Shown: positions 24,901-34,400 of the stretch, piece by piece
Layout: every line of letters begins with the position of its first letter
Position numbering within the stretch: the first letter of the stretch is position 1
Assembly (NCBI GenBank): GCA_002724245.1
Contig: PBOG01000059.1
Span: 8,578-51,639 of the forward strand
Source: Planctomycetaceae bacterium
GTDB lineage: Bacteria > Planctomycetota > Planctomycetia > Pirellulales > Pirellulaceae
Direction of reading: 5' to 3'
Length of the DNA: 43,062 bases
Translations under genes and position numbers: made by a program
Notes under the pieces: generated by a model
Seen by the model: the letters and a program-made list of their open reading frames with translations, nothing else
Databases searched by the model: none
What the model was told of the DNA's origin: nothing

Positions 24901-26591
24901 GCGGCCATGGCGGCCCGGCGATCCATGTCCCGGCGCCGCTGTACTGTGCGACTACGGACGTCCTCTGCACCCCGCGGCGCGGTCTCCGACCGAGATCTCT
25001 CACCGTCCGGTGACGTCTGGCGTACACGTTCTGCAAGTGTTGGTGTCGGTTCAGGTTGACGGGTCGCTTGCGGGCCCTGATTCGTCTTCACCTGCGCGAC
25101 CCGCGTCGGCACATTCAGTCCACTTGGCGCACTACTGCGTCGTTCCAATTCACGTGACGCAGCAGTTGCCTGGGGACCGTCTTCAGGCGGGGCGACCCTC
25201 CGCCGTGCCGGCGCACGGCCCGCAACTTTCGGGGATTCCAGCGGCGCGCGGTCGGCTGAGCGCTGCGGCATAGCTCCAGCCACTGGTGGCGACCTATTCG
25301 GCGTCCTGTTCACTGACTGGGCCGTCGCCACAGGTTCCGCCTGCCTCTGAGGCGCCTGCTCCGTATTGCGTTCCGGAACGGCTACCTCGCTCTGGCTGGT
25401 ACTCGCTGCAGGTCTCGGCGTGAGCTTCGCACGGGTCTCGGCACTGGGTTGAGGCAACGCGGCAATCTGCATTTGCTCAAGCTGTGGAGAGCGGCGCGAC
25501 ACGTTGCGACTTTGCGATTCTTCGTCTACGGCGATCGGTTCGGCTGTGGGCGCCACGACGGCCCGCTCTTCCGCAGGTGACTTGCGCTGCCGAGGAAGCG
25601 CCACGGGTTGAGGTTGTTCGGTGGCTGTATCTACCCGTTGCGTGTTCTCTGCCGGTACCGCGCGATTCACGCTGGTACGATTCGGCGGCTCGCGACGAGC
25701 GACAGCCCTGCTTTCCGGCTGAGACGTTACTTGCGGAGACTGCTCCGCAGCGGTCTTTCGCTGTACCGTCACAGCCGGCGTGGCTGCCGCCGACTGCGGC
25801 TGAACCTGAGAGATCCGTTGCTCTGGAGCCAGAGAGTCTTGACGCGTCACACGGGACTCCGTCGGCGTCATCGGGGCGGCGTTACTCGACGTCGCGGCCG
25901 CGGCCTGTGTTTGCGGTCGACTAAGTTGTGGTGTCGCTTGCTGGACGCGGCGGCTGAGAGGAGTGGGCTGGTCGGCTCTGCGGGGTTGCGCTTGATTCAG
26001 CTGACGCCGACGCATCACGTTCGGATCGACCGTCGGTACCGTCTGTGGCACCGGAACTGTCTGTTGTTTCGCTGCCTGCTCGACCTCTCTGGGCTGGCGT
26101 TCTGGCAACACTTGCTCTGGCACCGGATCGACCGACACCGATTCCTCAAGGGGCTTCAACCACTCGGGCTGACGTTCGGCATCACGACGGTAATACTCCG
26201 GGACGACAATTTCGCGGCGCGGACTGGAAGACGGCTGGGCAACCCGGAACATCAAGCGAGAAAAAACCTCCCGGTCCATCGCCAACACCAATGCGACGTT
26301 GCAAATAATACTCAGTACGATGGCGAGCTGAACGGGCCGCCGCAGTCCGCGACGTGCGTCGACGATCAACAGCAGAAGCATCAAGCTCCCGATGGCAAAG
26401 GGCAACGCCACAATTGCCGTCCAGGCGTTGGCATACCAGCGTGCGTCATCGAATTCGAGATACGCGTCGATCACGCCGCACAAGAAGCCACCGAACAACA
26501 CCAGGGCCAGAAACGTCGGCCACAAATGGTCGTCGAAGGTTTTGCGGTATTCACGTTGGACCTTGCGAATTACCCGACGTGGGTTTCCCAT
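21891..26591 (-). CDS. Giant membrane-anchored disordered protein with C-terminal terpene-cyclase-like (QW-motif) barrel
   Basis: 1566 residues. Three N-terminal hydrophobic helices lie at about 24-45, 54-77 and 87-105. Residues about 120-1190 are low complexity, dominated by Ala, Arg, Pro, Gln, Ser, Thr and Val with almost no aromatic residues, so intrinsically disordered. Residues about 1205-1545 form a helical alpha/alpha barrel of the squalene-hopene-cyclase/prenyltransferase type, with QW-like motifs (HQVDDGRW, NQRENGDLY, AQHPERGGWRYSP) and repeated helices such as DTAATGLALLCFTGGAYSHREGKYAD and VTGWMLMALYSARLAGL. No DxDD cyclase motif was seen, so a binding role is as likely as catalysis. 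GGAGC lies 6 nt before the ATG at 26591. It is divergent from an ABC transporter. Confidence 0.9.
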   Translation of the reverse strand: MGNPRRVIRKVQREYRKTFDDHLWPTFLALVLFGGFLCGVIDAYLEFDDARWYANAWTAIVALPFAIGSLMLLLLIVDARRGLRRPVQLAIVLSIICNVALVLAMDREVFSRLMFRVAQPSSSPRREIVVPEYYRRDAERQPEWLKPLEESVSVDPVPEQVLPERQPREVEQAAKQQTVPVPQTVPTVDPNVMRRRQLNQAQPRRADQPTPLSRRVQQATPQLSRPQTQAAAATSSNAAPMTPTESRVTRQDSLAPEQRISQVQPQSAAATPAVTVQRKTAAEQSPQVTSQPESRAVARREPPNRTSVNRAVPAENTQRVDTATEQPQPVALPRQRKSPAEERAVVAPTAEPIAVDEESQSRNVSRRSPQLEQMQIAALPQPSAETRAKLTPRPAASTSQSEVAVPERNTEQAPQRQAEPVATAQSVNRTPNRSPPVAGAMPQRSADRAPLESPKVAGRAPARRRVAPPEDGPQATAASRELERRSSAPSGLNVPTRVAQVKTNQGPQATRQPEPTPTLAERVRQTSPDGERSRSETAPRGAEDVRSRTVQRRRDMDRRAAMAAVPTIAPLQATGAPSRALAQSELVRSPVALSRPSSSQARESNNTSQTELHASALAPGRIGIAGTGAGPNLDRGQRTGANPAALASGSRVRKRPLEEEPRAVALQSAVAAQIPRARGNQPLPAAVLSAQPTETATRAGRERPAASASASASAITRSQANEAQGPTVDAGQVEVDLGPTRLVAADREFSPAGGGQPRQGPANPRAPETEVARRRPDLASLDSNLVAEQATAPAADGGGTPLSAQPDSKALARVRRDSEGEESESAAITVAAGPAESRQSSAASVVAALSRSRRDQSQAAGQGPNAAGPLMAEKGRESAPRVQRQQTAAAPESAAVAAPASSSGQTGATTAEPGPVAAVATVQRRSVTGATQPSGQNRPEESGSSGVGGRVMRRTEQAGATAGPVAVGGGSSSPRRTAAGPLLEPAVTAAVTGVSTADAKRDETGDTALQSQSVGGRKTAGEARPTGTVAELKPRGRDTSRVSGPRRRQSLVDRSAAVAQESGGMSVGSSPPKRAASVALVNGPAGAGAATEAVSGVTSEDSEGVLEGGVMLRRRQPENLAVEIDAPRGVGGLGRTSGREAGLPDRRAIAERQQVQSRTVRFARRELGGLPDFSPKVANAVEAFRRREERRRSMGGAGASSRGSRTEAAIERGLMFLARHQVDDGRWELSGFNETVSINSDTAATGLALLCFTGGAYSHREGKYADTVDRGLKFLVANQRENGDLYIEMETNSISAAWLYSHSIASIALCEAYGMTQDPTLKEPAQRAIDFILAAQHPERGGWRYSPGKGTDTSVTGWMLMALYSARLAGLDVPAEAWPKLHNWLELAQAGPREPHLYRYNPFAPNTPQQGHGREVSKTMTAVGLLMRFYASGWRRDNQDLLRGADYLLEHPPANGTVARPQRDTYYWYYATQVMFHVGGERWQRWWDPLSTMLRTEQLKEGPLAGSWNPRMPVPDRWGPHAGRHYVTTLNLLSLEVRWRHLPIYDDYAQQRQEEDAESPVEASNN

Positions 26592-26630
26592 CGCGACGCT
26601 CCAAAGCTCCCAAAGAGGTCCGTATCCTCA

Positions 26631-26636
26631 ATTATA
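26631..26636 (-). promoter_or_regulatory. Candidate -10 box of the giant gene
   Basis: On the minus strand this reads TATAAT, 6 of 6 to the consensus, about 40 nt before the ATG at 26591. The -35 position is poor, so it may need an activator. Confidence 0.4.
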
Positions 26637-26642
26637 GGGGAT

Positions 26643-26662
26643 TGCCACAAAAACGCGTGGCA
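26643..26662. promoter_or_regulatory. Dyad TGCCAC-N8-GTGGCA, possible operator
   Basis: A perfect 6-bp inverted repeat with an 8-bp centre lies 6 bp upstream of the minus-strand TATAAT, over the spacer and -35 position. Its placement suits a repressor or activator site; no regulator gene is adjacent. Confidence 0.35.
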
Positions 26663-27048
26663 TTTCAGGTCAGAATGCCGCCGGACGTGTAAAACTGCAT
26701 CCCCGGCCAAAGCGATTATCTGTTACCCTGCAAGAAGTTAACGCTTTCACCACGATCGATCCAGTTGACCTCTGCAGCGCCGCACCAGTCAGCCGACCGC
26801 CGTTGTCTCTGGCAAAACCTAAGGCGACCAGCCCCTCTCGCCGGCTCACGCGCTACAACCGTAATTATCGGCTGTTGCGTCTCGCGGTGACCTCACTGAT
26901 GAAAATTACGCTGCGGGGCGTTGCAACATTTGCACTGGCACGCCAACATTCAACCTCACCCGGTCCATCATTGACCACCGGGACCAGCACACGACCACGG
27001 TCGCCCATCCATCTGACGTCACTCCTGCCCCCACCCAGAATCAGCGGC

Positions 27049-27723
27049 ATGCCTGGACTCAACCTAGAGGGAGTTAGCAAGTCATTCCCCACCCGCGGGG
27101 AGCCACTTGTAGTGTTACGCAACATCTCCCTGAAACTACAGAGCGGAGAGAACCTGGCTATTCTCGGTCCTAGCGGATCGGGGAAGAGCACGCTGTTGCA
27201 CCTGATGGGAACCCTGGACACACCGACCACAGGGACCATTACGCTGGGTGATGAAAACCCCTTCACACTGGACGAACCTCAACTGGCACACTTCCGCAAC
27301 CGGCGCATCGGTTTCGTGTTCCAGGAACATCATCTACTGCCACAATTAAGTGCGCTCGAAAATGTCCTGGTTCCTTGCCTGGCCGAGGGCACGCCCAACG
27401 AAGAGATGGTTTCCCGTGCCCGCTCGTTGCTGGACCGAGTTGGGTTGAGCGAACGTCTAGAACATCGCCCGGCGGAATTGTCCGGTGGAGAACGCCAGCG
27501 TGTCGGCATTGCTCGCGCACTAATCCACACACCGTCGCTGCTATTGGCCGATGAGCCCACTGGCAATCTCGACCGCACTGCTGCGACGGGCATCACAGAA
27601 TTACTGGTCCAACTGCAACAGCAGGAAGATGCCATCCTGGTCGTAGTGACACATAGCATCGAATTGGCAAATGGCCTGCAACGCCGCATGGAACTTGACA
27701 ACGGAAACCTGCGTGACGCTTGA
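27049..27723 (+). CDS. ABC transporter ATP-binding protein, LolD/MacB type
   Basis: 224 residues, the standard length for LolD-type ATPases. Walker A is GPSGSGKST (40-48), the Q-loop is FVFQEHHLLP (90-98), the signature is LSGGERQR (144-151), Walker B is LLLADEP with Glu169, TGNLD is the D-loop and His202 the switch (VTHS). It powers the FtsX-type permease encoded directly downstream. The family exports or extracts lipoproteins, peptides or drugs by a mechanotransmission mechanism. The ATG at 27049 gives the usual N-terminus (LNLEGVSKSFPTRGEPL); no strong ribosome site is seen. The stop at 27721-27723 lies 62 bp before the permease start used here. Confidence 0.93.
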   Translation: MPGLNLEGVSKSFPTRGEPLVVLRNISLKLQSGENLAILGPSGSGKSTLLHLMGTLDTPTTGTITLGDENPFTLDEPQLAHFRNRRIGFVFQEHHLLPQLSALENVLVPCLAEGTPNEEMVSRARSLLDRVGLSERLEHRPAELSGGERQRVGIARALIHTPSLLLADEPTGNLDRTAATGITELLVQLQQQEDAILVVVTHSIELANGLQRRMELDNGNLRDA

Positions 27724-27785
27724 TCACGGCCCATGTTCCCTCACACCTACCTGGCCCACACCACGATTTCGGAGACATCAAACGC

Positions 27786-30700
27786 ATGACCTCCTGGCGC
27801 CTGGTGATTCGCAGCCTCACCTTCCACTGGCGTGTCCACGCGGCCGTCGTTCTTGGTGTCGCCGCGGCAACCGCGGTCCTGACTGGGGCACTCCTGGTCG
27901 GTGATTCAGTACGAGGCAGCCTCCGAGGGCTGGTGCTGGATCGATTAGGAAAAATCGACGCGCTGCTAATATCGCCGCGTTTCTTCCGCGCCGAGCTGGC
28001 ATCTGAGCTTGCCGCCAAACCAGCCTTCACCGCACGTTATGACCAGGCCATTCCCGCAATTCTCTTTCCGCAAGGCACGGTCGAAAACACGACCGACGAC
28101 CGGGTTACTCGCGCCTCGCGCATCCTGATCGTCGCGACGCCAAATTCCTTCTGGGATCTGGACACCAAAGCGGTACGCCCCAAAGTGGTACCTGGCGAAG
28201 ACGAGGTGGTTCTCAACGAGCCGCTGGCCCACGAGCTGGGCGCTACGGTAGGCAGCACGATTACCCTCCGGCTTCCCGAAGCGGCTAACGCCATTCCTGC
28301 CGAGAGTCCCCTGGGCGAAAAGGAAGATCGTGTACGCGGCATACCAGGGCTCGAAGTCGTTGCCATCGTACCCGCTGATGGACTCGGGCGATTCGGCCTG
28401 ACGCCCAGTCAATCTCTCCCTATGGTCGCCTTCACCCACCTTACAACGGTCCAGAACTCGCTCCGTCTGGACGGCCAAGTCAATACGATCATGGTCTCGT
28501 CCCTGGCCAAGGAGCCCTCACCCAACGCGGACGACTGTCTCGAACTAAATCGTTTATTGGACCCGCGTCTGGCAGACTACGGGCTCTCGCTAAGCCAGAT
28601 TCGATTACCACGGATGGAAGACAACTCCACCCCGAACAACGCCATCCCCGACTACACCAGCCTGACTTCCGACCGCATGATTCTCGATGACGAAGTGGCC
28701 GACGTAGCGACCAATGCTTTTGCGGGATTTAGCGCACAGGGGGTTCTCACGTACCTCGCAAACGCCCTGGTCCCACTCAACGACCAGGGGCAGGAAACAC
28801 CCGACGGTGGCATCCCTTACTCGACCGTCGCTGCCGTCGATTCACGTGCCCAACTTGGTCCCTTACTTGACGCAGCCGGTGACCCCTTGCCACCGCTGGG
28901 CGACGATGAAATCGTCGTCAACAGCTGGGTAGCTGAGGATCAGAATCTGACTACTGGCGCGCGGTTACGGGTCTACTACTACCTTCCAGAAACGACCGAT
29001 CGACAGCCACAGGAAACCTATCGCGACTTCACGGTCAAAGCCATTGTTCCCATTACCACTCCAGCAAAACCTTTCTCTGGCAAGCGCCCGGCGGTCTACG
29101 ACAAACCACCAACGCTTGCCAACGACAAGGACCTGACTCCCGAAGTACGCGGCGTCACGGACCAGGACTCCATCGAAAACTGGGATACGCCCTTTGATCT
29201 GGAACGCAATGTTCGCACACAGGATGAACGCTATTACGACCAGCATCGCCTCACGCCCAAGGCGTTCGTCTCCCTCTCGACTGGCCAAAGCCTCTGGGGC
29301 AGTCGCTTCGGAGACCATACTTCGTGGCGAATTTCCACACCAGCCAACCTGCCTGACAACGATTCGCAGGCCTTCCGGCAGCGCCTCGAAGACGCCTTCC
29401 TGCAGCAAGCGGAAAAGAGTCAAGCCAGACTGGGCCTGGCTTTTCAACCCGTCAAATGGCAAGGTCTGAAAGCAGCCAGCGGAACCACACCATTCGACGT
29501 GCTGTTTATCGCGCTAAGTTCGTTTTTGATCGCGGCCGCGTTAATGCTCGTCTCGCTACTGTTTCGCCTCGGTGTCGATCAACGTGCCGACCAGTTAGGG
29601 CTGTTGCTCGCGGTGGGAGTGCCCCGGACCCAGACCGCGCGATTACTGAGACGAGAGGGAACGCTGGTTGCCGCCTTCGGGAGCCTGCTGGGCGTTGCAC
29701 TGGGAATTGGTTACGCGTGGTTGATGCTGGCTGGCTTGAGAACAGTATGGCTGGGCGCTGTCGTAACGCCCTTCCTGGTCTTCCATGCCAGCACGGTCAG
29801 TTTGATCGCTGGCTATCTTCTCGGAATTCTTGTCTGCAGCTTGACGATTGGCCATGCTGTCCAACGCCTCAAGAAAATTCCAGCTCGACGTCTGCTCGCA
29901 GGGCTTGCTTCCCCGGAACCACAACACCACGCGGCCCGCAGCAAGTGGGGACACAAAACCAGCTGGTGCTTGCTGACCATCGCACTGATACTCGCAGCCG
30001 CAGCCACACAATTGGGAGGTGAAGCCCAGGCGGGCGCGTTTGTCGGCGGAGGTGCCGCAGTGCTGACTGGATTGTTGCTCTTGTTTCGCCAACGCCTGGA
30101 AAGCGTCTCTGCCGGCTCGCTCGATGCCACTCTTTCCTTGAGTCGCCTGGCGATCAGCTCAGCCCGCCGCAACCCTGGCAGGAGCAGCCTGACGGTAGGA
30201 CTCATCGCCAGCGCTAGTTTCCTGATCGCAGCCATGAGTTCGTTTCGCCTCGATGCAAGTCTGGAAGGCGCCGGGGGCTTTGAGTCCATTGCCGAATCAT
30301 CACTGCCTGTATTTGTTGACTTGAAATCAGCGGCCGGACGCGAAGAGCTCCTGGGAGCGGACGCCAGCGCAAAACTGGCCGACAGCGTCATTTTTCCGCT
30401 ACGTGTACAACCGGGCGACGATGCCAGTTGCAACAATCTGTATAGCGCGCAGCGGCCCCGCGTACTGGGGGTCCCCACTGCCCTGGGAGCGTACTTCGAT
30501 CAAGCCGCCACCCGTTTCTCCTGGGGACCCACCCTGGCGGAAACAGACGCCGAACAGAAGAACCCCTGGAAGCTCCTCGACAGGCCGCCGCAGGATGGCG
30601 CCATCCCCGTGGTGATCGATCAGAATACCGCCATGTTCAGCCTCGGGATCTATAGCCCTGGCAGCTACGCGACGTTTAATTACGACGGTGTGCAACTCGA

Positions 30701-31325
30701 TCTTTATGTGGTTGGATTTCTCAAGAACAGCGTGCTGCAAGGTAACCTCCTGATCTCTGAGGCGCACTTCCAACAAAGCTTTCCAGAAATCGCAGGTCAC
30801 CGTTACTTCCTCATACACTCTCCCGAGGGGCAAACACCGGCGGCCCCCTTGCTGGAAGACGCCTTGTCCGACCAGGGCTTTGACGCCCGCGCAAGTCGTG
30901 AACTGCTGGACTCACTTCTGGCAGTTCAAAACACCTACTTGAGCACCTTCCAGAGCCTTGGTGCCTTGGGACTGTTACTCGGCACTTTCGGCCTGGCCAC
31001 GGTCCAGCTAAGAAATGTCCTGGAGAGGCGTGCCGAACTCGCCTTGCTGCGGGCGAGCGGATTCCAGCACCGACGGGTGGGCCGGATGGTACTCTGGGAA
31101 AACCTGTTTCTGCTACTGGGCGGACTGGGACTGGGCGTCCTCGCAGCACTCTACGCGGTAATGCCACACATCCTGCTGGGAGACGCCGCCATCTCAGCGA
31201 ACCGATTCGGGCGTGATCTGGCCATCATGCTGGCGCTAGTGGTCGCAGCGGGACTTCTCACCGGAATGATCGCCGTCCGCTGGACAGTTCGCGCGCCATT
31301 AATCGCCGCACTCCGCGGCGACTGA
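27786..31325 (+). CDS. Large FtsX-like ABC transporter permease (two FtsX cores)
   Basis: 1179 residues. Ten hydrophobic helices fit the 10-TM FtsX permease class: one at about 17-40, a periplasmic MacB-type domain of about 500 residues, three at 568-592, 623-652 and 665-688, two at 724-743 and 748-767, one at 799-819, a second periplasmic domain of about 230 residues, then three at 1051-1074, 1100-1126 and 1142-1166. Typical FtsX words are QRADQLGLLLAVGVPRTQTARLLRREG and ERRAELALLRASGFQHRRVGRMVLWENL, which contact the ATPase. With both halves in one chain it can work as a monomer with an ATPase dimer. Substrate unknown. The ATG at 27786 begins a normal N-terminus and has GGAGA 10 nt upstream; a TTG at 27720 overlapping the ATPase stop is an alternative. 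Confidence 0.92.
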   Translation: MTSWRLVIRSLTFHWRVHAAVVLGVAAATAVLTGALLVGDSVRGSLRGLVLDRLGKIDALLISPRFFRAELASELAAKPAFTARYDQAIPAILFPQGTVENTTDDRVTRASRILIVATPNSFWDLDTKAVRPKVVPGEDEVVLNEPLAHELGATVGSTITLRLPEAANAIPAESPLGEKEDRVRGIPGLEVVAIVPADGLGRFGLTPSQSLPMVAFTHLTTVQNSLRLDGQVNTIMVSSLAKEPSPNADDCLELNRLLDPRLADYGLSLSQIRLPRMEDNSTPNNAIPDYTSLTSDRMILDDEVADVATNAFAGFSAQGVLTYLANALVPLNDQGQETPDGGIPYSTVAAVDSRAQLGPLLDAAGDPLPPLGDDEIVVNSWVAEDQNLTTGARLRVYYYLPETTDRQPQETYRDFTVKAIVPITTPAKPFSGKRPAVYDKPPTLANDKDLTPEVRGVTDQDSIENWDTPFDLERNVRTQDERYYDQHRLTPKAFVSLSTGQSLWGSRFGDHTSWRISTPANLPDNDSQAFRQRLEDAFLQQAEKSQARLGLAFQPVKWQGLKAASGTTPFDVLFIALSSFLIAAALMLVSLLFRLGVDQRADQLGLLLAVGVPRTQTARLLRREGTLVAAFGSLLGVALGIGYAWLMLAGLRTVWLGAVVTPFLVFHASTVSLIAGYLLGILVCSLTIGHAVQRLKKIPARRLLAGLASPEPQHHAARSKWGHKTSWCLLTIALILAAAATQLGGEAQAGAFVGGGAAVLTGLLLLFRQRLESVSAGSLDATLSLSRLAISSARRNPGRSSLTVGLIASASFLIAAMSSFRLDASLEGAGGFESIAESSLPVFVDLKSAAGREELLGADASAKLADSVIFPLRVQPGDDASCNNLYSAQRPRVLGVPTALGAYFDQAATRFSWGPTLAETDAEQKNPWKLLDRPPQDGAIPVVIDQNTAMFSLGIYSPGSYATFNYDGVQLDLYVVGFLKNSVLQGNLLISEAHFQQSFPEIAGHRYFLIHSPEGQTPAAPLLEDALSDQGFDARASRELLDSLLAVQNTYLSTFQSLGALGLLLGTFGLATVQLRNVLERRAELALLRASGFQHRRVGRMVLWENLFLLLGGLGLGVLAALYAVMPHILLGDAAISANRFGRDLAIMLALVVAAGLLTGMIAVRWTVRAPLIAALRGD

Positions 31326-31327
31326 GC

Positions 31328-31341
31328 GGCAGCATCCTGCC
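31328..31341 (+). terminator. Weak hairpin after permease gene
   Basis: GGCAG-CATC-CTGCC lies 2 nt after the permease stop, in the 86-bp convergent gap. The 5-bp stem has no T-run, so termination is only possible. Confidence 0.25.
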
Positions 31342-31411
31342 ACATCCAACGGACCACTGCCAATATCGGGAACACGCACTTCACACGTTTCCTGGCCGTG
31401 GCAAACCTGAT

Positions 31412-34400
31412 CTACTTGCCTGTCACGAATTGGACCTGTGCCTCGGATCCCTGTACATCGACCAGTTCTAACCGGAGGGGTGCTGTGCGTCTTGATCGAT
31501 CGACACCTACGGTGATCCAATGCCTGCCAGGTCGCCAGTCAAATTGCAAACTGTTTGACAAGTCATGTGGCTTGCCATCGACCCACAAAGTGAGTCCCTT
31601 CGTACTGGCAAAACGCATTTCGACCCGCCCCCCACTGGAAACCGAGAGGTCACCACGCAAAAAAGTAATGGGCGCGGTATTCGCCCGCAACTTGAACTGC
31701 GCAAGCTCATCAACTGGCAGGGCTCCCGCCAGAGTGCTGTAGACCGGAGCCCATTGCATTGCCGGATCGTCAGTGGCGACTGTGTCATAACTGGTTCTCT
31801 GGAGCCGGTGTAGCACTTCCGCAGTCGGTTGCAGACTCTGCCAGCGACGCAGCCAACGTCGACGATCAACGGTGAAATCTCCGACACGTCCCAATTCGGA
31901 GAGAAATCGCAGCAGATCCCGCAGTTCCCGGCGGGTCAACGTGTCAACAATGCCGTCCGGCATCAAGCTACGCCCGGCAGTTTGATTCTCGATAGAGTCG
32001 CGGAGAATGGTAAGGCGGCGGTCTTCGACGTCGCGCAAGACCAGTTCGGTTTTCGATTCGCGCACTGGAATGCCGGTATAAATCCGCCCCTCTTCCGTCT
32101 CAACCAGCAGGGAATGAAAGTTCTCCTTGATCTTGCGGTTTGGATCCAGCAACGCCTCAACGAGATAGTCCAGCGGTGCGCTCGCGCCAATACTGACCAG
32201 ATCGGGCCCTACCCGCCCACCTGCCCCGCCGATTGCATGGCACTTGAGACATTGAATCGCAGACCGCCGAAACACCCTTTCCCCTCGTGCTGGATCGCCT
32301 TCCGCCGGCACCTCCGCCAACAACTCTCGCATCAACTCCGGCGTCAGCTTCCAGCCGGCGGTCGGCAAACTGCCGGACTGGCGCAGCGCCTCCAGCAACT
32401 CCGGTGCCTGACGCAGTGTGGCCAAGACAGCACGTACCGACAACCTGGCTACGTCGGCTGGAATCTCAACGCCGGCGAGTGCCTGAACGAGCGCGGCTGG
32501 CCCCTGCTTGTGTTCCAGAAACGCAGCAATCAATGAGTCGGGCGGCATCTCGACGGGCCACTCGCGGAGAAACCCAACAGCTTTGCTCGCCGCCGCCGCT
32601 GGATCCAATCCGGCGAGTTCCTGGACGGCAAGCCGGCGAATTGGCAGCACCGGATGTGCCTCGGCAGTTTGCGCTAACAGGTCCTGCGCACCGAGCCGTC
32701 GTAAGGCAGCCAGCAACTCCCGGGCAACACTCGTGACATCGGTCGTCTCCCGCAGACGCGCCGCTAGTTTGGGGCGGGCATGGTCAACACGCCACACACC
32801 GGCTGCGCGAATTGCAGCCAGCAACAGGTCCGGCTGACTGGTCTCAAACAACTCCTCGACCCGCCGCAGATTACCCGCCGGGCGCATCTGGCGCTGCGTA
32901 GTCGCCTCAACAAGATCTGTCAGGAGTCGACTGCGTCGGGACAGGGACCAGTCCCGCTGATCGAGAATTAACTCCAACAACTGACCTAACTGGGCAGGCT
33001 GACCAATCTGCGCCACCAGTCGCAACACCTGTTCCTCGCGTTGCGGAGCTACGCGACGGTTCTCAAACAAGGCCAACAAAGGCGCAGCCATTCCCTCCGC
33101 GTTCACCGCCTCCAAGGCATAGGCCAGATGATCAACCTGATCCGTCAAGTCGAGCTCTCCAGATCGCATTGCTGCCAGCCAGTATGGTCGTAAATCCTGC
33201 ATCGCCTGCCAGAGCGCAAAATCCAGGAAACGGTCCATGGGACGGTCCAGCACGCGCAAAGCGGTTTGGGCAGCCAACGGGTCGCGCCGCTGGGCAAGCC
33301 CCCGCACGGCCTCCAATCGCACCCGGGGATGATCATCCAGTACACCGCTGAGCAAATAGTCCGATGCCTGGTCCAGCTCACCCTGCCGCCAGGCAACCAC
33401 CCGCATTGCCGCGGCACGTGCTCGGTGATCGGGACTGGCACGCAGCAGTTCACTGACCAATCCCTCATTGACTCGATTGATGGATTCGTACGCCCACAGT
33501 GCCTCCACTCGCAGACGCTCAAATTCCGCGTCTTGCGGATCAAGCCGCGACACCCAATCGGACAAGGCCTGCGCAACTTTCGCTGGAGTCTTTTGCTTGA
33601 GCATCCGCTTGGCCCAGAGCCGCACCCATGCCTCCGGGGCTCGCAACTGGCCAAGCAACGCTTCAATCCCCGCATCAGCCAGGCGTGGCATTTTCAACAA
33701 AGGACGCCCCTTGGCTGTGATTCTCCAGATCCGCCCATGCGTGTGATCTCGGCGATCATCTCGAAAGTCAACCTCCCCATGCTGAATAATCGGGTTGTAC
33801 CAATCGGCGATATAGATCGCGCCATCGGGCCCCATCTTCACGTCGATCGGACGAAAGGCCACATGCCGTGTCTTGATTAACTCTGCCTCCTGGCGGGAGG
33901 CGAACCCGCTACGATTCTCGCTAACGACGAAACGACAGACACGGTTGGCGCGAAAATCGTTGGTAATCATGTTGCCGCGCATCGCGGGCGGTAAATGACG
34001 CCCACTGAGAATTTCCAGTCCGCAATGTTTGGGGCTCCCGGGGTTCAACCCGTGCAGCACGCGACGCGCTTCGGGCGCCGTCACAAACACTGCCCCCGGA
34101 AAGACATAGTTGATTCCCTCTCCGTAAGCTCCATCTGTGGCAAAAGACTGACCCCAGGCATCAAAATGATGCCCCCAAGGATTGACAAATCCCCGACAAA
34201 ACACGTCCAGTTCCATCGTCTCAGGACGGAATCTCCAAATTCCCCCGCCATTCAGATGCTTCACGCCCCAAGGCGTTTCCACATGGCTGTGAATGTAGAT
34301 GGACTGATTCATATAAAGACAGCCGTCCGGACCCCAACGCAAAGTGTGCAGCAGATGATGGGTATCCTCCGTGCCGAATCCCGACAGCACCACCCGTTTT

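Larger units (their letters stand above)
26592..27048. other. Divergent intergenic region between giant protein and ABC ATPase
   Basis: 457 bp. It contains the TATAAT box and dyad described separately for the minus-strand gene. The open frame upstream of 27049 in phase with the ATPase has no ATPase homology and is taken as leader. No other gene is seen. Confidence 0.4.

Noticed and set aside
24373-25273. Two overlapping plus-strand frames of 228 and 242 codons
   Set aside because: Antisense to the disordered linker. The biased composition of the linker keeps other frames open.
25608-26741. 377-codon open frame on the plus strand
   Set aside because: It is antisense to the low-complexity linker and N-terminal helices of the giant protein; Arg/Leu-rich translation typical of a shadow frame.
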